From M55B118 sp964501715 (GTDB taxonomy: Bacteria > Bacillota_I > Bacilli_A > Izemoplasmatales > Izemoplasmataceae), in assembly GCA_964501715.1 (NCBI GenBank), contig CAZCTR010000001.1, positions 62,001 to 126,000 on the forward strand: a DNA stretch of 64,000 nucleotides, in the 5' to 3' direction. The translations under genes were made by a program, and so were the position numbers. Shown here one piece after another: positions 15,647 to 23,670 of this stretch; positions within the stretch are counted from its first letter, which is position 1, and each line of letters starts with the position of its first letter. Below the pieces are notes generated by a model. The model worked only from the letters and a program-made list of their open reading frames with translations, ran no database searches and was not told where the DNA came from.

Positions 15647-17743
15647 TCACTGTTCAATGGCAGTTTTTTTAACCCGTCTTCCGAAAATTTCAATGAATTC
15701 CACACTGCCATACTGGTCTGTCCTGTAGACGGTCATGCCGTATTCACGCATCCTCTCAATCGCTTCTTGTCCGGGATGCCCGAATCGATTGTTCGGATGT
15801 GCCGACACGAGTGCTTCGTCCGCCTGAACAGCTTCAAGAAAACCCTTTGTGGAAGAGGTGTTCGACCCATGGTGGGGAACCTTGAGCATGTCGGCCTTCA
15901 ACAGGGCGTCATAAGTCTTTACAATGGACTCCTCCCGCGCTTCTTCTATGTCCCCGGTGAAAAGGATGCTCGAGGGTCCCCTGTCCATCCAGAGGACTAT
16001 TGAGCCGTCATTCTTCCCGGAAAATACCCTCTCTTTCGGATAGATGTAAAACCTTATGGTTCCGCAATGGATGGTGTGTCCATGAAAAGCCTCCACATTC
16101 GACGGTGTGACGACATGTTCTAAGCGAAAGTCCTTCGCCACATCCTCATAACCTCCGTAGTGGTCTGCGTGATAATGTGTGATTACCACATAATCAAGAC
16201 GTCTGATATGCTTTCGGTGCAACGCGGAGACCAGCGCATCGGATGTCGACGCGCCCCCGGTGTCAATCAGGATGTTGCAGCTGGAGAAGGGTGCCTCGAC
16301 CAAGAACGCGTCGCCATCGACCGCAAACATGGTCAGTCTGTTCGTCGGGTTGAGAAGGGGGGCAAACATCACGAGGAGTATGAATCCTATAAAGAGACCT
16401 GTACGCATGAGCATCCTGGAAAAATGGGAATACCCGGCAATCACCCACGCGAACATGCCCCAATATATGATGCGGATCACGCCTGGAGGCATGTGCCCCC
16501 TAACAATCACCATTCCGTAGTCGTGCATAAAAACGATCACCCCTTCAAAAACACCGTACACCGTCAATAGCAAAGGGGAAAGAACCGGGAAAACCGCAGT
16601 CAGATAGACAAGAGGAAGTATTGCCAGCATCAAAAACCATACGAGCAGGGCATTGTAGAAGATGCTCATCACATTCAGTTGGTTCTGTATTGAGAGCACG
16701 ATGGGCACAGTGACCAAGAAAGCCATCAGTGAGACATTGAATGTCTGAACGCTTCTTTTCTTGCCATGAAGGGCGTCCTTGCCCATCAGGAGGGTGAAAC
16801 TCACCATGAAACTAAGGACGAACCCCATATCATGAAGGCTATAGGGTCTTACCATCAGAATCCCGATGCACAAAAGCGAAAGGATGTCGAGCGCGCTAAA
16901 AGGAAGTTTCAGCCGTTTCACCACTATCAAACACACAGCCATCGTTGCGGCCCTAAGCACCGAAGGCGGGGCACCAGTCAGGAATATGTAGAAAACAAGG
17001 AAGAGGCCCACCCCGAAATCAGCCCAGGCATCTCCCACTTTCTTGAGAAGAAAATACAGCATGCCTGCCATGAATGCCACATGCATCCCTGAAACCGCGA
17101 ACAGATGCGACACACCCAGAACAGACGCCTTGTCCTTGAATTCGGAATCAAGGGCTCTGTTGTCAGCGAGAATGAACGTCCGCATCAGAAAAGCAGAATC
17201 CTCATCCCGTTCTTCGAAGTATGTCCTCACATCGCGTCTGAATACGTGAATGGAATAGGGCTCGTCTATTCTCTCATAAGCATCCGTTCTGATAATGCCG
17301 CTTATATTTTGACTCTTGAGGTATTCCCCATAATCAAACCCGCCACGGAACAAAGAGGGGAAAGGCTTTTCCACATCCCCTTTAAACGCATAACGTTCGC
17401 CAATCAATGGCGGGGTGTCGAAACCGCTCACCTGGAAGCGACCATCCTCCGTTTTCACGGTTGCGCTAATGGCATACTCAAGTTCTCTTACTTCCAAAAC
17501 GGTGCCGATATGTTCGTTCGAGGTCTCAAGACTCGCCAAATCCAGACGCATCACCGCATGGACGACAAGACACATGATTAGCACGACAAACAGCACCTTG
17601 TCATAGCGATAAAGAAGGACACAGACCGGTACGGCAATCACAATCATAAGGGGATGCGAAAAGGCATAGACCGCAAGCACAAACGGGATAAGGATCCTTT
17701 CCGATTCATGGCTGAAGCGTGATAAGATGTTCAAGGCCTTCAA
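15647..17743 (-). CDS. comEC: ComEC/Rec2 family DNA-uptake channel protein
   Basis: An integral membrane protein that carries single-stranded DNA across the cytoplasmic membrane during transformation. Hydrophobic helices cover roughly residues 10-60 and 200-470, with the Competence-domain segment VSHLFAVSGMHVAFM. The C-terminal third is a metallo-beta-lactamase-like domain with THYHADHYGGYEDV and KVPHHGSNTSS. About 698 residues is normal length. The start is uncertain: TTG 17743 would overlap comEA by 38 bases, and a downstream GTG (at the LAVYAF segment) is also possible. comEB, found between comEA and comEC in Bacillus, is missing. No cysteine-independent evidence of expression is available. 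Confidence 0.92.
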   Translation of the reverse strand: MKALNILSRFSHESERILIPFVLAVYAFSHPLMIVIAVPVCVLLYRYDKVLFVVLIMCLVVHAVMRLDLASLETSNEHIGTVLEVRELEYAISATVKTEDGRFQVSGFDTPPLIGERYAFKGDVEKPFPSLFRGGFDYGEYLKSQNISGIIRTDAYERIDEPYSIHVFRRDVRTYFEERDEDSAFLMRTFILADNRALDSEFKDKASVLGVSHLFAVSGMHVAFMAGMLYFLLKKVGDAWADFGVGLFLVFYIFLTGAPPSVLRAATMAVCLIVVKRLKLPFSALDILSLLCIGILMVRPYSLHDMGFVLSFMVSFTLLMGKDALHGKKRSVQTFNVSLMAFLVTVPIVLSIQNQLNVMSIFYNALLVWFLMLAILPLVYLTAVFPVLSPLLLTVYGVFEGVIVFMHDYGMVIVRGHMPPGVIRIIYWGMFAWVIAGYSHFSRMLMRTGLFIGFILLVMFAPLLNPTNRLTMFAVDGDAFLVEAPFSSCNILIDTGGASTSDALVSALHRKHIRRLDYVVITHYHADHYGGYEDVAKDFRLEHVVTPSNVEAFHGHTIHCGTIRFYIYPKERVFSGKNDGSIVLWMDRGPSSILFTGDIEEAREESIVKTYDALLKADMLKVPHHGSNTSSTKGFLEAVQADEALVSAHPNNRFGHPGQEAIERMREYGMTVYRTDQYGSVEFIEIFGRRVKKTAIEQ

Positions 17744-18269
17744 ACGTCTTCTCTCCTATCCCACGTACCTCCATGAGTTCATGAATCTTTTGAAAGGGGC
17801 CGTGAAGTTCACGATGGTCGATGATCGCTTGAGCGGTCGTTGGACCGATATTCGGCAAAGTCGCAAGCGTGTCCGACGAGGCGAAATTGATTGAGACGAG
17901 CCCATGTTCAGCGGGTTCATCCGCCTTTTCCTCATCCTCACTTCTTTTGTCCTCCAAGTCTTCTAGAATAAGAAAAGGCACATGATAGACGGTGCCGTCC
18001 ACCAATGGCTCGGAAAGCCCGAGACCATCTGTATCCGCATCCATTGTGAATCCACCGGAGAGTTCGACCAGATGCAGCAGCCTTCCTCCAGTAGGCAGCT
18101 TGTAGACACCGGGATTCCTGACCGCCCCTTTTATGTCGACATACACCGCCTCCTGCTTGGGGTGAGGGTGCGTTTCATTGTCCATAAAAAGTGGCGGCGC
18201 CTCCCCGGTGGCACAGGCAAAAAGGCATAAGCACACACTCCATACCCAAAAAACCTTGAACAGTCGCAT
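17706..18269 (-). CDS. comEA: ComEA-like DNA-binding protein with lipoprotein signal
   Basis: About 187 residues. The C-terminal 65 residues form a helix-hairpin-helix pair (INFASSDTLATLPNIGPTTA and LMEVRGIGEKTFEGLE), the double-stranded DNA receptor of natural transformation. An SLBB-like segment (VYVDIKGAVRNPGVYKLP) precedes it. Unlike B. subtilis ComEA, which has an N-terminal membrane helix, this N-terminus looks like a lipoprotein signal: a basic start, a hydrophobic core and L-F-A-C at residues 16-19. Start ATG 18269 is set by GGGAGG seven bases upstream, and that site lies inside a strong hairpin. It is followed directly by comEC. Confidence 0.92.
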   Translation of the reverse strand: MRLFKVFWVWSVCLCLFACATGEAPPLFMDNETHPHPKQEAVYVDIKGAVRNPGVYKLPTGGRLLHLVELSGGFTMDADTDGLGLSEPLVDGTVYHVPFLILEDLEDKRSEDEEKADEPAEHGLVSINFASSDTLATLPNIGPTTAQAIIDHRELHGPFQKIHELMEVRGIGEKTFEGLEHLITLQP

Positions 18270-18276
18270 AATAAAA

Positions 18277-18306
18277 CCTCCCTTCAATCTTATGATTGAA
18301 AGGAGG
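18277..18306 (-). promoter_or_regulatory. Hairpin enclosing the comEA ribosome-binding site (terminator or translation switch)
   Basis: The arms 18277-18289 and 18294-18306 pair over 13 bp with a single G-U and a 4-base loop. In the minus-strand RNA the 3' arm contains GAAGGGAGG, the comEA Shine-Dalgarno, and is followed by UUUUAUU and the AUG at 18269. It could end transcription from the upstream gene and/or mask comEA translation. Confidence 0.7.
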
Positions 18307-18330
18307 TGGTGTTTTTTCTTCTCTTGATTG

Positions 18331-19473
18331 TCAATATCTTAAGATGGCGGCAAGCCCCGTGGTGGTCGGCATCTTATCTTTAGCCAGCACAGCCACATCG
18401 CCGCCCTGATCGCTGACAAGTTTCGCAGCCGTATCCAAAAGGTCATGCGTGCGAGGGGAGGGTTCGTTGAGGACAACCGGATTTCCACTTTCATCAAGAT
18501 ATCCCGGTATGACGCGCCCCTCTTCAATAAGGATGGTGTCAACCCGGCCTTGCCCGGCCGCCTCGAAGACATCCTTGAGCACATCCGCGCCAATCTTTTT
18601 GAATACCGCAGTGTTATAACCTTCCGCGAGTTTATCGGCACGCTTCTCATAGACGGGCTCCATTATGGCCCACGTCATTCTCCTGACAAGGTCTTCGTTC
18701 AGATCTTGTGTGGATCTTCGTATGCCTTCTTCCATGAGGTTTTGATTGCGCGAAATATCGCGGAACATTCCCTGATATTCCGGAAGGGCCCAAAGAATAA
18801 GCGGATTGTCGCTCTGTTTCGTGTAATGGTCGAAGACGAACCGGTCTACATACCGGAAGAACCGCTCCATGTCGACAGCATCGACATCCTTGGCGTCGTC
18901 ATGACCGTGGTACTGGGCGCTTCCTCCGCGCCCGTACGACCCATGGGTCACCCGGTTCTCAGTCTGTAGTTCTCCGAGCACTTCCTCTTTGGTGGTAGGG
19001 ACGGTGTCGTCGAACCTGATTTCATCGACCTTGTCCCTGGTCCCTGTGAAAAGGCGGAAACGATCCTTGGACAGGGCGAGCACATGGTATTCGTCCATAG
19101 ACTGGAACGCCCTGATGAGCGGAAGCGTATGAAGCGCATCGGAGACATGCGCCATATCCCGAAGCGGATGCGAGAACAGAAACGCGACCGTGTGATTCAC
19201 GCTTGAGAAGACGGCAATCCCTTCCTGGGTATGGTTCCAAAAAGGGGTGTCCTTCTCAATCTCATCAAGCGGTTCGATGAGATTTTCTAGCGGCTGATCA
19301 GGATACAGCGATTCGAGCTGGTTTCTAACATCTTTCAAAAGGTTCTTGAAGCGAATCGAGTCCTCTTCGTTCTTCGAGGGATCCCTGTGTGTGTTTTGAT
19401 AGATTGAGACGAAAGGCCCCTCTTTCTCCTTGAAGATGGGATGGTCGAATGTGTTGATGATTTCCACTGCCAT
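18331..19473 (-). CDS. Bacterial eRF1-like (baeRF) family protein
   Basis: A 380-residue protein resembling the bacterial archaeo-eukaryotic release-factor-like families, which share folds with eRF1/Pelota domains 2 and 3. Seen are the domain-2-like part (EYHVLALSKDRFRLFTGTRD, about 128-147) and a glycine/histidine-rich loop at about 177-192 (HGSYGRGGSAQYHGHD). The domain-3-like GRVDTILIEEGRVIPG follows near 309-324. No GGQ peptide-release motif is present. Proposed roles in the family (ribosome rescue or hibernation) are unproven. Start ATG 19473 follows GAGGTG; the longer frame upstream has no such site. It sits between yqeM and comEA, where Bacillus has nothing similar. Confidence 0.75.
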   Translation of the reverse strand: MAVEIINTFDHPIFKEKEGPFVSIYQNTHRDPSKNEEDSIRFKNLLKDVRNQLESLYPDQPLENLIEPLDEIEKDTPFWNHTQEGIAVFSSVNHTVAFLFSHPLRDMAHVSDALHTLPLIRAFQSMDEYHVLALSKDRFRLFTGTRDKVDEIRFDDTVPTTKEEVLGELQTENRVTHGSYGRGGSAQYHGHDDAKDVDAVDMERFFRYVDRFVFDHYTKQSDNPLILWALPEYQGMFRDISRNQNLMEEGIRRSTQDLNEDLVRRMTWAIMEPVYEKRADKLAEGYNTAVFKKIGADVLKDVFEAAGQGRVDTILIEEGRVIPGYLDESGNPVVLNEPSPRTHDLLDTAAKLVSDQGGDVAVLAKDKMPTTTGLAAILRY

Positions 19474-19585
19474 ATCATCACCTCTTTTTGAAATATGTTT
19501 CATCTTCATTATACCATATCCCTTCGGGACCTTTAAAACGCTTCGTCTCATAAGCGTGTGACCTTTGAACATGTCTGCGAGCCAA

Positions 19586-19613
19586 GAAAAAAACCTTCCG
19601 TGATGGAAGGTTT
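19586..19613 (-). terminator. Terminator after yqeM
   Basis: The stem AAACCTTCC/GGAAGGTTT has a 5-base loop, followed on the minus strand by a run of T. It ends the yqeG-to-yqeM operon. Confidence 0.85.
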
Positions 19614-19617
19614 CATG

Positions 19618-20289
19618 TCAATCCTTTTTGATGATGTAGAGGAATCGGTCGTCGAACACTTCGCGGACCACCGCTTGCAAGTCGCGCCTTTTCTTGAAAA
19701 GCTTTCGGACCTGTTTTTCCGGATAGCTCCGTTCCGTGAGTGTCTTTTCCTCTCCAGCGTACTTCAATGTATGGACAACCGTGCATGGCGTCATAGAAAG
19801 GGTTGCGGTCCAATGGATCGGTCCTTTGTCGGTCTCGATGGTCTCCTTGAAATCCTTGAAGCGCTTGATGTAATCGCATTTCAGGAAATCAAAGATCAGC
19901 CTTCCTCCGCTTTCAAGCGCATCGATTGCATGGTTGAAGGCCTTGGTGAAAACATCGAAGTCTTTCGCATGGTTGAACACATCGATCGTGGCGAGGATCA
20001 CATCATACTTTCTTTCAAGCGGGGTTTCCATATCGTGTTGGAAGAATGTGATGTCGCTTCCTTCCGCTGCCGAGATACGTCTGGCCTCCGTGAGTACAGT
20101 CTCGTCGATGTCACAGGCCTCCACTTCCTTGACATGCGGTGAGACCGCACGGGAAAGCGCGGCGGTCCCGGCCCCAAGGTCGAGCACCCGGCCTTTCAAG
20201 TAGGGTTTGATGATGTAGAGAATGTGCTTCAGAAGCGCCTCGTCCATCGTCGATTCATAGACGGGGGCAAGCATTCCATAAGCATTCAT
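19618..20289 (-). CDS. yqeM: SAM-dependent methyltransferase YqeM
   Basis: A 223-residue class I methyltransferase. The SAM-binding motif I is VLDLGAGTAALS (about residues 35-46), with an acidic end of strand 2 (EACDIDE) and motif IV region YDVILATIDVFNH. The target is unknown in the family. Start ATG 20289 overlaps the rsfS stop as ATGA, so it is translationally coupled. Position after rsfS and before the com genes is the same as B. subtilis yqeM. Confidence 0.9.
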   Translation of the reverse strand: MNAYGMLAPVYESTMDEALLKHILYIIKPYLKGRVLDLGAGTAALSRAVSPHVKEVEACDIDETVLTEARRISAAEGSDITFFQHDMETPLERKYDVILATIDVFNHAKDFDVFTKAFNHAIDALESGGRLIFDFLKCDYIKRFKDFKETIETDKGPIHWTATLSMTPCTVVHTLKYAGEEKTLTERSYPEKQVRKLFKKRRDLQAVVREVFDDRFLYIIKKD

Positions 20290-20621
20290 CGCTTTTTCTC
20301 CAGTCTGGGTACGTCGACCCACATTTTCTCAATATTGTAATATTCCCGTTCACTTTTGCTGAAGACATTGATGATGACATCACCGGTATCGATGAGCACC
20401 CACTGTTCGCTCTCCCGCCCTTCGACGGTCGGCGTGTCGTAGCCGTCCTCTTCTAGCGTATTCTTCATACGCATGATGGAAGCTTTCAACTGTCTTGGAT
20501 TCTTTGCGCTCGCAATCACGAAATAATCGAAGAACGGGCTCTTGTCCCGGACATCGTAAACGATGATGTCTTCGAGTATCAAATCCTCGAGTGTCTCCCT
20601 TATGCGTTCAATCTTATTCAT
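20286..20621 (-). CDS. rsfS: Ribosome silencing factor RsfS
   Basis: A 111-residue member of the RsfS/YbeB/Iojap family, which binds ribosomal protein L14 and blocks subunit joining when nutrients are short. The characteristic stretches are DIIVYDVRDKSPFFDYFVIA and EQWVLIDTGDVIINVFS, with a YYNIEKMW ending. Start ATG 20621 overlaps the yqeK 3' end by 8 bases; the longer open frame upstream is only the yqeK sequence read in another frame. It is coupled to yqeM downstream. Confidence 0.95.
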   Translation of the reverse strand: MNKIERIRETLEDLILEDIIVYDVRDKSPFFDYFVIASAKNPRQLKASIMRMKNTLEEDGYDTPTVEGRESEQWVLIDTGDVIINVFSKSEREYYNIEKMWVDVPRLEKKR

Positions 20622-21192
20622 GTTCCGCCTCCACCAGGGATTCATAGAAGTCCCTGGCCTCGTAGGCCACACCGGGGATCTTCTCCCCTTTGGATTCGAA
20701 GAGTTCAATCGAAAGCTTTATAGCTTTATAAACAGCACCATCGAGATCCTTGAAGGCGATTTTGAAAACTTCCTTGCTGTTTTCATATGGGCGGTTCGGC
20801 TCAATGTAATCCGCGACGAAGAGGATTTTCTCCAGAAGGCTCATGTCGGGCCTGCCCAAGGTATGGGATTCGATGGCTTTGATGATGTCTCCGTTTCTGA
20901 CCTTGTAGTGCTCCTTCGCCAAAGCGGCAGCGGAAAAGCTGTGCCAGATCGCCTCTTGGTAATCCTGCATGACGGATTCATCGTAATGTCTTTCGATGAG
21001 TGCTTTGTGCTCCTCGATTGAATAATTCTTGGTCATGTCATGCAGGAAGGCGGCGATTTCCGCATTCTCCATGGATATGCCGTGCTGATGGGCCAGGATG
21101 ACCGCTGAACTTCGGACTCCGTAAATGTGTTTCAACCGTTCCTTGTCGTCAGCGAATGCACTGTCGACATCTTTTCTCAATTGTGCGAGCAT
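20614..21192 (-). CDS. yqeK: HD-domain protein YqeK (Ap4A hydrolase family)
   Basis: A 192-residue HD-superfamily protein. The metal-binding histidines and aspartates are visible in the KHIYGVRSSAVILAHQHG region and AAFLHDMTKNY, with a further H in HSFSAAALAKEHY and a D at FVADYIEPNR. YqeK proteins of Gram-positive bacteria hydrolyse diadenosine tetraphosphate symmetrically, an alarmone-clearing activity. It follows yqeH by a one- to three-base junction (ATG 21192 or GTG 21195). In B. subtilis nadD lies just upstream; here it is missing, so yqeK directly follows yqeH. Confidence 0.92.
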   Translation of the reverse strand: MLAQLRKDVDSAFADDKERLKHIYGVRSSAVILAHQHGISMENAEIAAFLHDMTKNYSIEEHKALIERHYDESVMQDYQEAIWHSFSAAALAKEHYKVRNGDIIKAIESHTLGRPDMSLLEKILFVADYIEPNRPYENSKEVFKIAFKDLDGAVYKAIKLSIELFESKGEKIPGVAYEARDFYESLVEAEHE

Positions 21193-21194
21193 CA

Positions 21195-22292
21195 CTATAT
21201 CAACGCCTCTCTTTGATACGCCGTAATGCCTTCGGGCGTATATAATCTCAATATGCCGGTTCCCTTGATGCTTACAAAACCGAGTCCCGGGATGACGATA
21301 TCGGTCTTTTTGTCGTTTTGCAGTGGAAACTGATTGACTTTGAAGGACGGAATGCGTTCATCGTTAAAAGGAGGAGTGAGCAGAGTCCCTGCATGCTTGT
21401 CGTAAAATTGGTCCGCATTGATCATCTTCGTCCTATGAAGGGTGATATCCCTTGAGACATAGAATATGAACGAACTAGGAAGCCCGCGGATGAAATCAAG
21501 GCGGGCCAGGGCACCGATGAACACTGTCTGGTTGACCTCGAGCTGATAGACAACGGGTTTGACCTCGGTAGCCGGTTGAACCGCCTTCTGTGCTTCGAAA
21601 GAGAGCATGCCGTTAAGATGGTTCGCTTTGAACAAACCGGGCGTGTCATAAAGCAAGCTTTCATCAAACGGGATGGGAATGAATCCCTGCGTGGTGCCGG
21701 GCGCGTGAAAGGTGGTGATGGGGTCGGCCGATTTGTGAGCAGTCGCCTGGATCATGTGATTGAGCAGTGTGGACTTGCCGGCATTGGTGGATCCGACAAG
21801 GTATATGTCGCGACCCTGGGCGGCTTTCGCCATCCTGTCCATGAGCCCGTCTATGTTCCAGTTCTTCTTGGCGCTCACGATGACAACATCCAGCGCCTTG
21901 ATATCATAATCCGCAAGCACTTTCCTGACAGCGTGCTCGATTTTCGAGTCTCGGACATTCTTGGGAAGCACATCCCGCTTGTTCGCGACGATGAACACTT
22001 TTCCGGAGGCGGGAATCCTGCCGATGGAAGGGATGATTGAGCCCTCCATATCGAAAAGGTCGATCACTTTGACGATGAGCGCTTCGGGATTTATCGAATC
22101 AAGCATATGCCTGTAATCATTCTCATTGAGCTGAGTGGGGATGACTTCACCATAATGACGCATCCTAAAACAGCGTTGGCAGTAAATGTCCCCTTCGTTA
22201 TCGATCTCTTTCGGGGTATAGAAGGGTTTATGCTGGTCGGTATTTTGTAGAATGCCGCCACATCCTATGCAGCGCACATCGTTTTCTGACAT
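21195..22292 (-). CDS. yqeH: Ribosome biogenesis GTPase YqeH
   Basis: A 365-residue circularly permuted GTPase needed for 30S subunit assembly. An N-terminal zinc finger (CIGCGG..CQRC) is followed by the G4 motif NKRD (ANKRDVLP), then G1 GSTNAGKST, and G3 DTPGL (YDTPGLFK). This G4-G1-G3 order defines the permuted family. The C-terminal half probably binds rRNA. Start ATG 22292 is chosen because GAAAGGTGA precedes it. It overlaps nothing but is packed between yqeG and yqeK. Confidence 0.96.
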   Translation of the reverse strand: MSENDVRCIGCGGILQNTDQHKPFYTPKEIDNEGDIYCQRCFRMRHYGEVIPTQLNENDYRHMLDSINPEALIVKVIDLFDMEGSIIPSIGRIPASGKVFIVANKRDVLPKNVRDSKIEHAVRKVLADYDIKALDVVIVSAKKNWNIDGLMDRMAKAAQGRDIYLVGSTNAGKSTLLNHMIQATAHKSADPITTFHAPGTTQGFIPIPFDESLLYDTPGLFKANHLNGMLSFEAQKAVQPATEVKPVVYQLEVNQTVFIGALARLDFIRGLPSSFIFYVSRDITLHRTKMINADQFYDKHAGTLLTPPFNDERIPSFKVNQFPLQNDKKTDIVIPGLGFVSIKGTGILRLYTPEGITAYQREALI

Positions 22293-22296
22293 GGTA

Positions 22297-22857
22297 TCAC
22301 CTTTCATCAAGATCCAGTTTGAAGTACGTGTCCGGATATTTCTTCGCTATTTTAGCCAATATTTTTTGTTCCATGGAACGATTGATCTTGGTGAACCATT
22401 TTTCCGTCTTCGGTTTCAGCGGATGCACCAAGCAGACATCCAGACCTGTACGTCTCGCTCCGTAGACATCGGTCATGATCTGATCGCCAATCACCAGCAC
22501 CTGATTTCCCTCGAACCGCCTCAGTTTTATTCTCAAAGCTTTCTTAAACCCTGTTTTCAGAGGCTTCTTCGCGTGCCATACGGCGGGGAGTCCAAGTGCT
22601 TCGGCGAAGGGTTTGATTCTTTTTTTCCCGTTGTTTGAGACCAGCACGATCTCAAAACCTTTCTGCAACAACTCCTCGAAGAGAGCATAAAGCTCATCAT
22701 CGGGAAGGGCCTTGTCGTATGGGATCAGGGTGTTGTCGATATCGATCAGGAGGAGTCTTTTGCCTTCCTTGTAAAAAAAATCGAAATCGGCGTCTTCGAT
22801 TTTAGGGACATGGCGCGTCGGTATGAATTTTTTTATGTTCAGCAAATGATGAATCAT
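22297..22857 (-). CDS. yqeG: HAD-superfamily phosphatase YqeG
   Basis: A 186-residue HAD family IIIA phosphatase. The nucleophile motif is LLLIDIDNTLIPYD (first aspartate catalytic), motif II is VLVSNNG, a lysine lies at HAKKP, and motif III is IGDQIMTDVYGA. The physiological substrate is not settled. It is the first gene of the yqeG-yqeH-yqeK-rsfS-yqeM operon. Start ATG 22857 has GGAGGCAAG upstream and a clear promoter at 22881-22909. Confidence 0.93.
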   Translation of the reverse strand: MIHHLLNIKKFIPTRHVPKIEDADFDFFYKEGKRLLLIDIDNTLIPYDKALPDDELYALFEELLQKGFEIVLVSNNGKKRIKPFAEALGLPAVWHAKKPLKTGFKKALRIKLRRFEGNQVLVIGDQIMTDVYGARRTGLDVCLVHPLKPKTEKWFTKINRSMEQKILAKIAKKYPDTYFKLDLDER

Positions 22858-22880
22858 GGACTTGCCTCCTATTCAATATC

Positions 22881-22909
22881 ATTATACTAAATTACAGCGG
22901 TTTTGTCAC
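22881..22909 (-). promoter_or_regulatory. Predicted promoter of the yqeG operon
   Basis: On the minus strand GTGACA (22909-22904), 17 bases, then TATAAT (22886-22881), 23 bases from the yqeG start codon. Confidence 0.75.
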
Positions 22910-22954
22910 GAAATGTATGCGCAAATCGAGCTTAAGACGCTTTTCTCCCTCCCC

Positions 22955-22981
22955 ATATAAAAACGCCTTGTTCAAAGGCGC
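22955..22981 (-). terminator. Terminator after the YgjP-like gene
   Basis: A short stem CGCCTT/AAGGCG (22964-22969 with 22975-22980) followed on the minus strand by TTTTTAT. It overlaps the stop region of the upstream gene. Confidence 0.6.
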
Positions 22982-23670
22982 ATGTCTTGAGATATGTAAG
23001 CGTCATGGGTCGCTTTCAAATCACGCTTTTCTTTTTCATGCTCCGGCATGAGGCTTGAGAGTGTCCTGTAAAACGCCGAAGAATGGTCAGGGTGCAGGAA
23101 ATGCGAGATCTCATGGGCATAGATATAGTGAAGATACCGCTCGTCATAATGAACCATCACCAGGTTGACTGAAATGGTCCCTCTGCCAGGAACCGCGCTT
23201 CCGAACCGGCTTTTCATGTACTGGGTCTTGAAAGAGACCTTCCGGTCACACACTTGCGGGTGTGTTGAACGGTAATGTTCGTGGATGGCTTCCAACCTTT
23301 CGACCAGGATGCCTTTGAGTGTTTTCTTCAAAGCTTCACGGATCGTTTGATCAGTGCGTTTCCCTGTGACAAACACATATGCATCATCCATTTCGCTCAG
23401 GCCCTCTTCGCCCCGGCGCATGAATAGAAGCGGACGTTCATCCCCGAACAGGGTGAGCGTATCTTTAAGGAACAGGATGTCTTCGGGGTCATGGTATTGT
23501 CTCAGATTTGATATTTTTTCGCGGTGTTCCTTCAAGAAGCGCTCAATCGACGCCGTCGGCATGTTTTTCGGGGCGCTGATGAGGTAATGGTCTTTCTTGG
23601 CCCGCACATAAAGGCGTTTCTGGCCTTTTCTACGGGTGATCTTCACGGGTTTGTCGAGTGAATGCTTCAT
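22972..23670 (-). CDS. YgjP-like metallopeptidase domain protein (M48/WLM type)
   Basis: A 232-residue protein of the YgjP/DUF45 family. The zinc-binding signature HEISHFLHPDHSSAF (HExxH with a further histidine) is near residues 187-201, and the family-typical segment QYMKSRFGSAVPGRGTISVN precedes it. Members are predicted metalloproteases; substrates are unknown. It overlaps mtnN by ATGA, suggesting translational coupling, and is followed by a terminator. Confidence 0.9.
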   Translation of the reverse strand: MKHSLDKPVKITRRKGQKRLYVRAKKDHYLISAPKNMPTASIERFLKEHREKISNLRQYHDPEDILFLKDTLTLFGDERPLLFMRRGEEGLSEMDDAYVFVTGKRTDQTIREALKKTLKGILVERLEAIHEHYRSTHPQVCDRKVSFKTQYMKSRFGSAVPGRGTISVNLVMVHYDERYLHYIYAHEISHFLHPDHSSAFYRTLSSLMPEHEKEKRDLKATHDAYISQDMRL

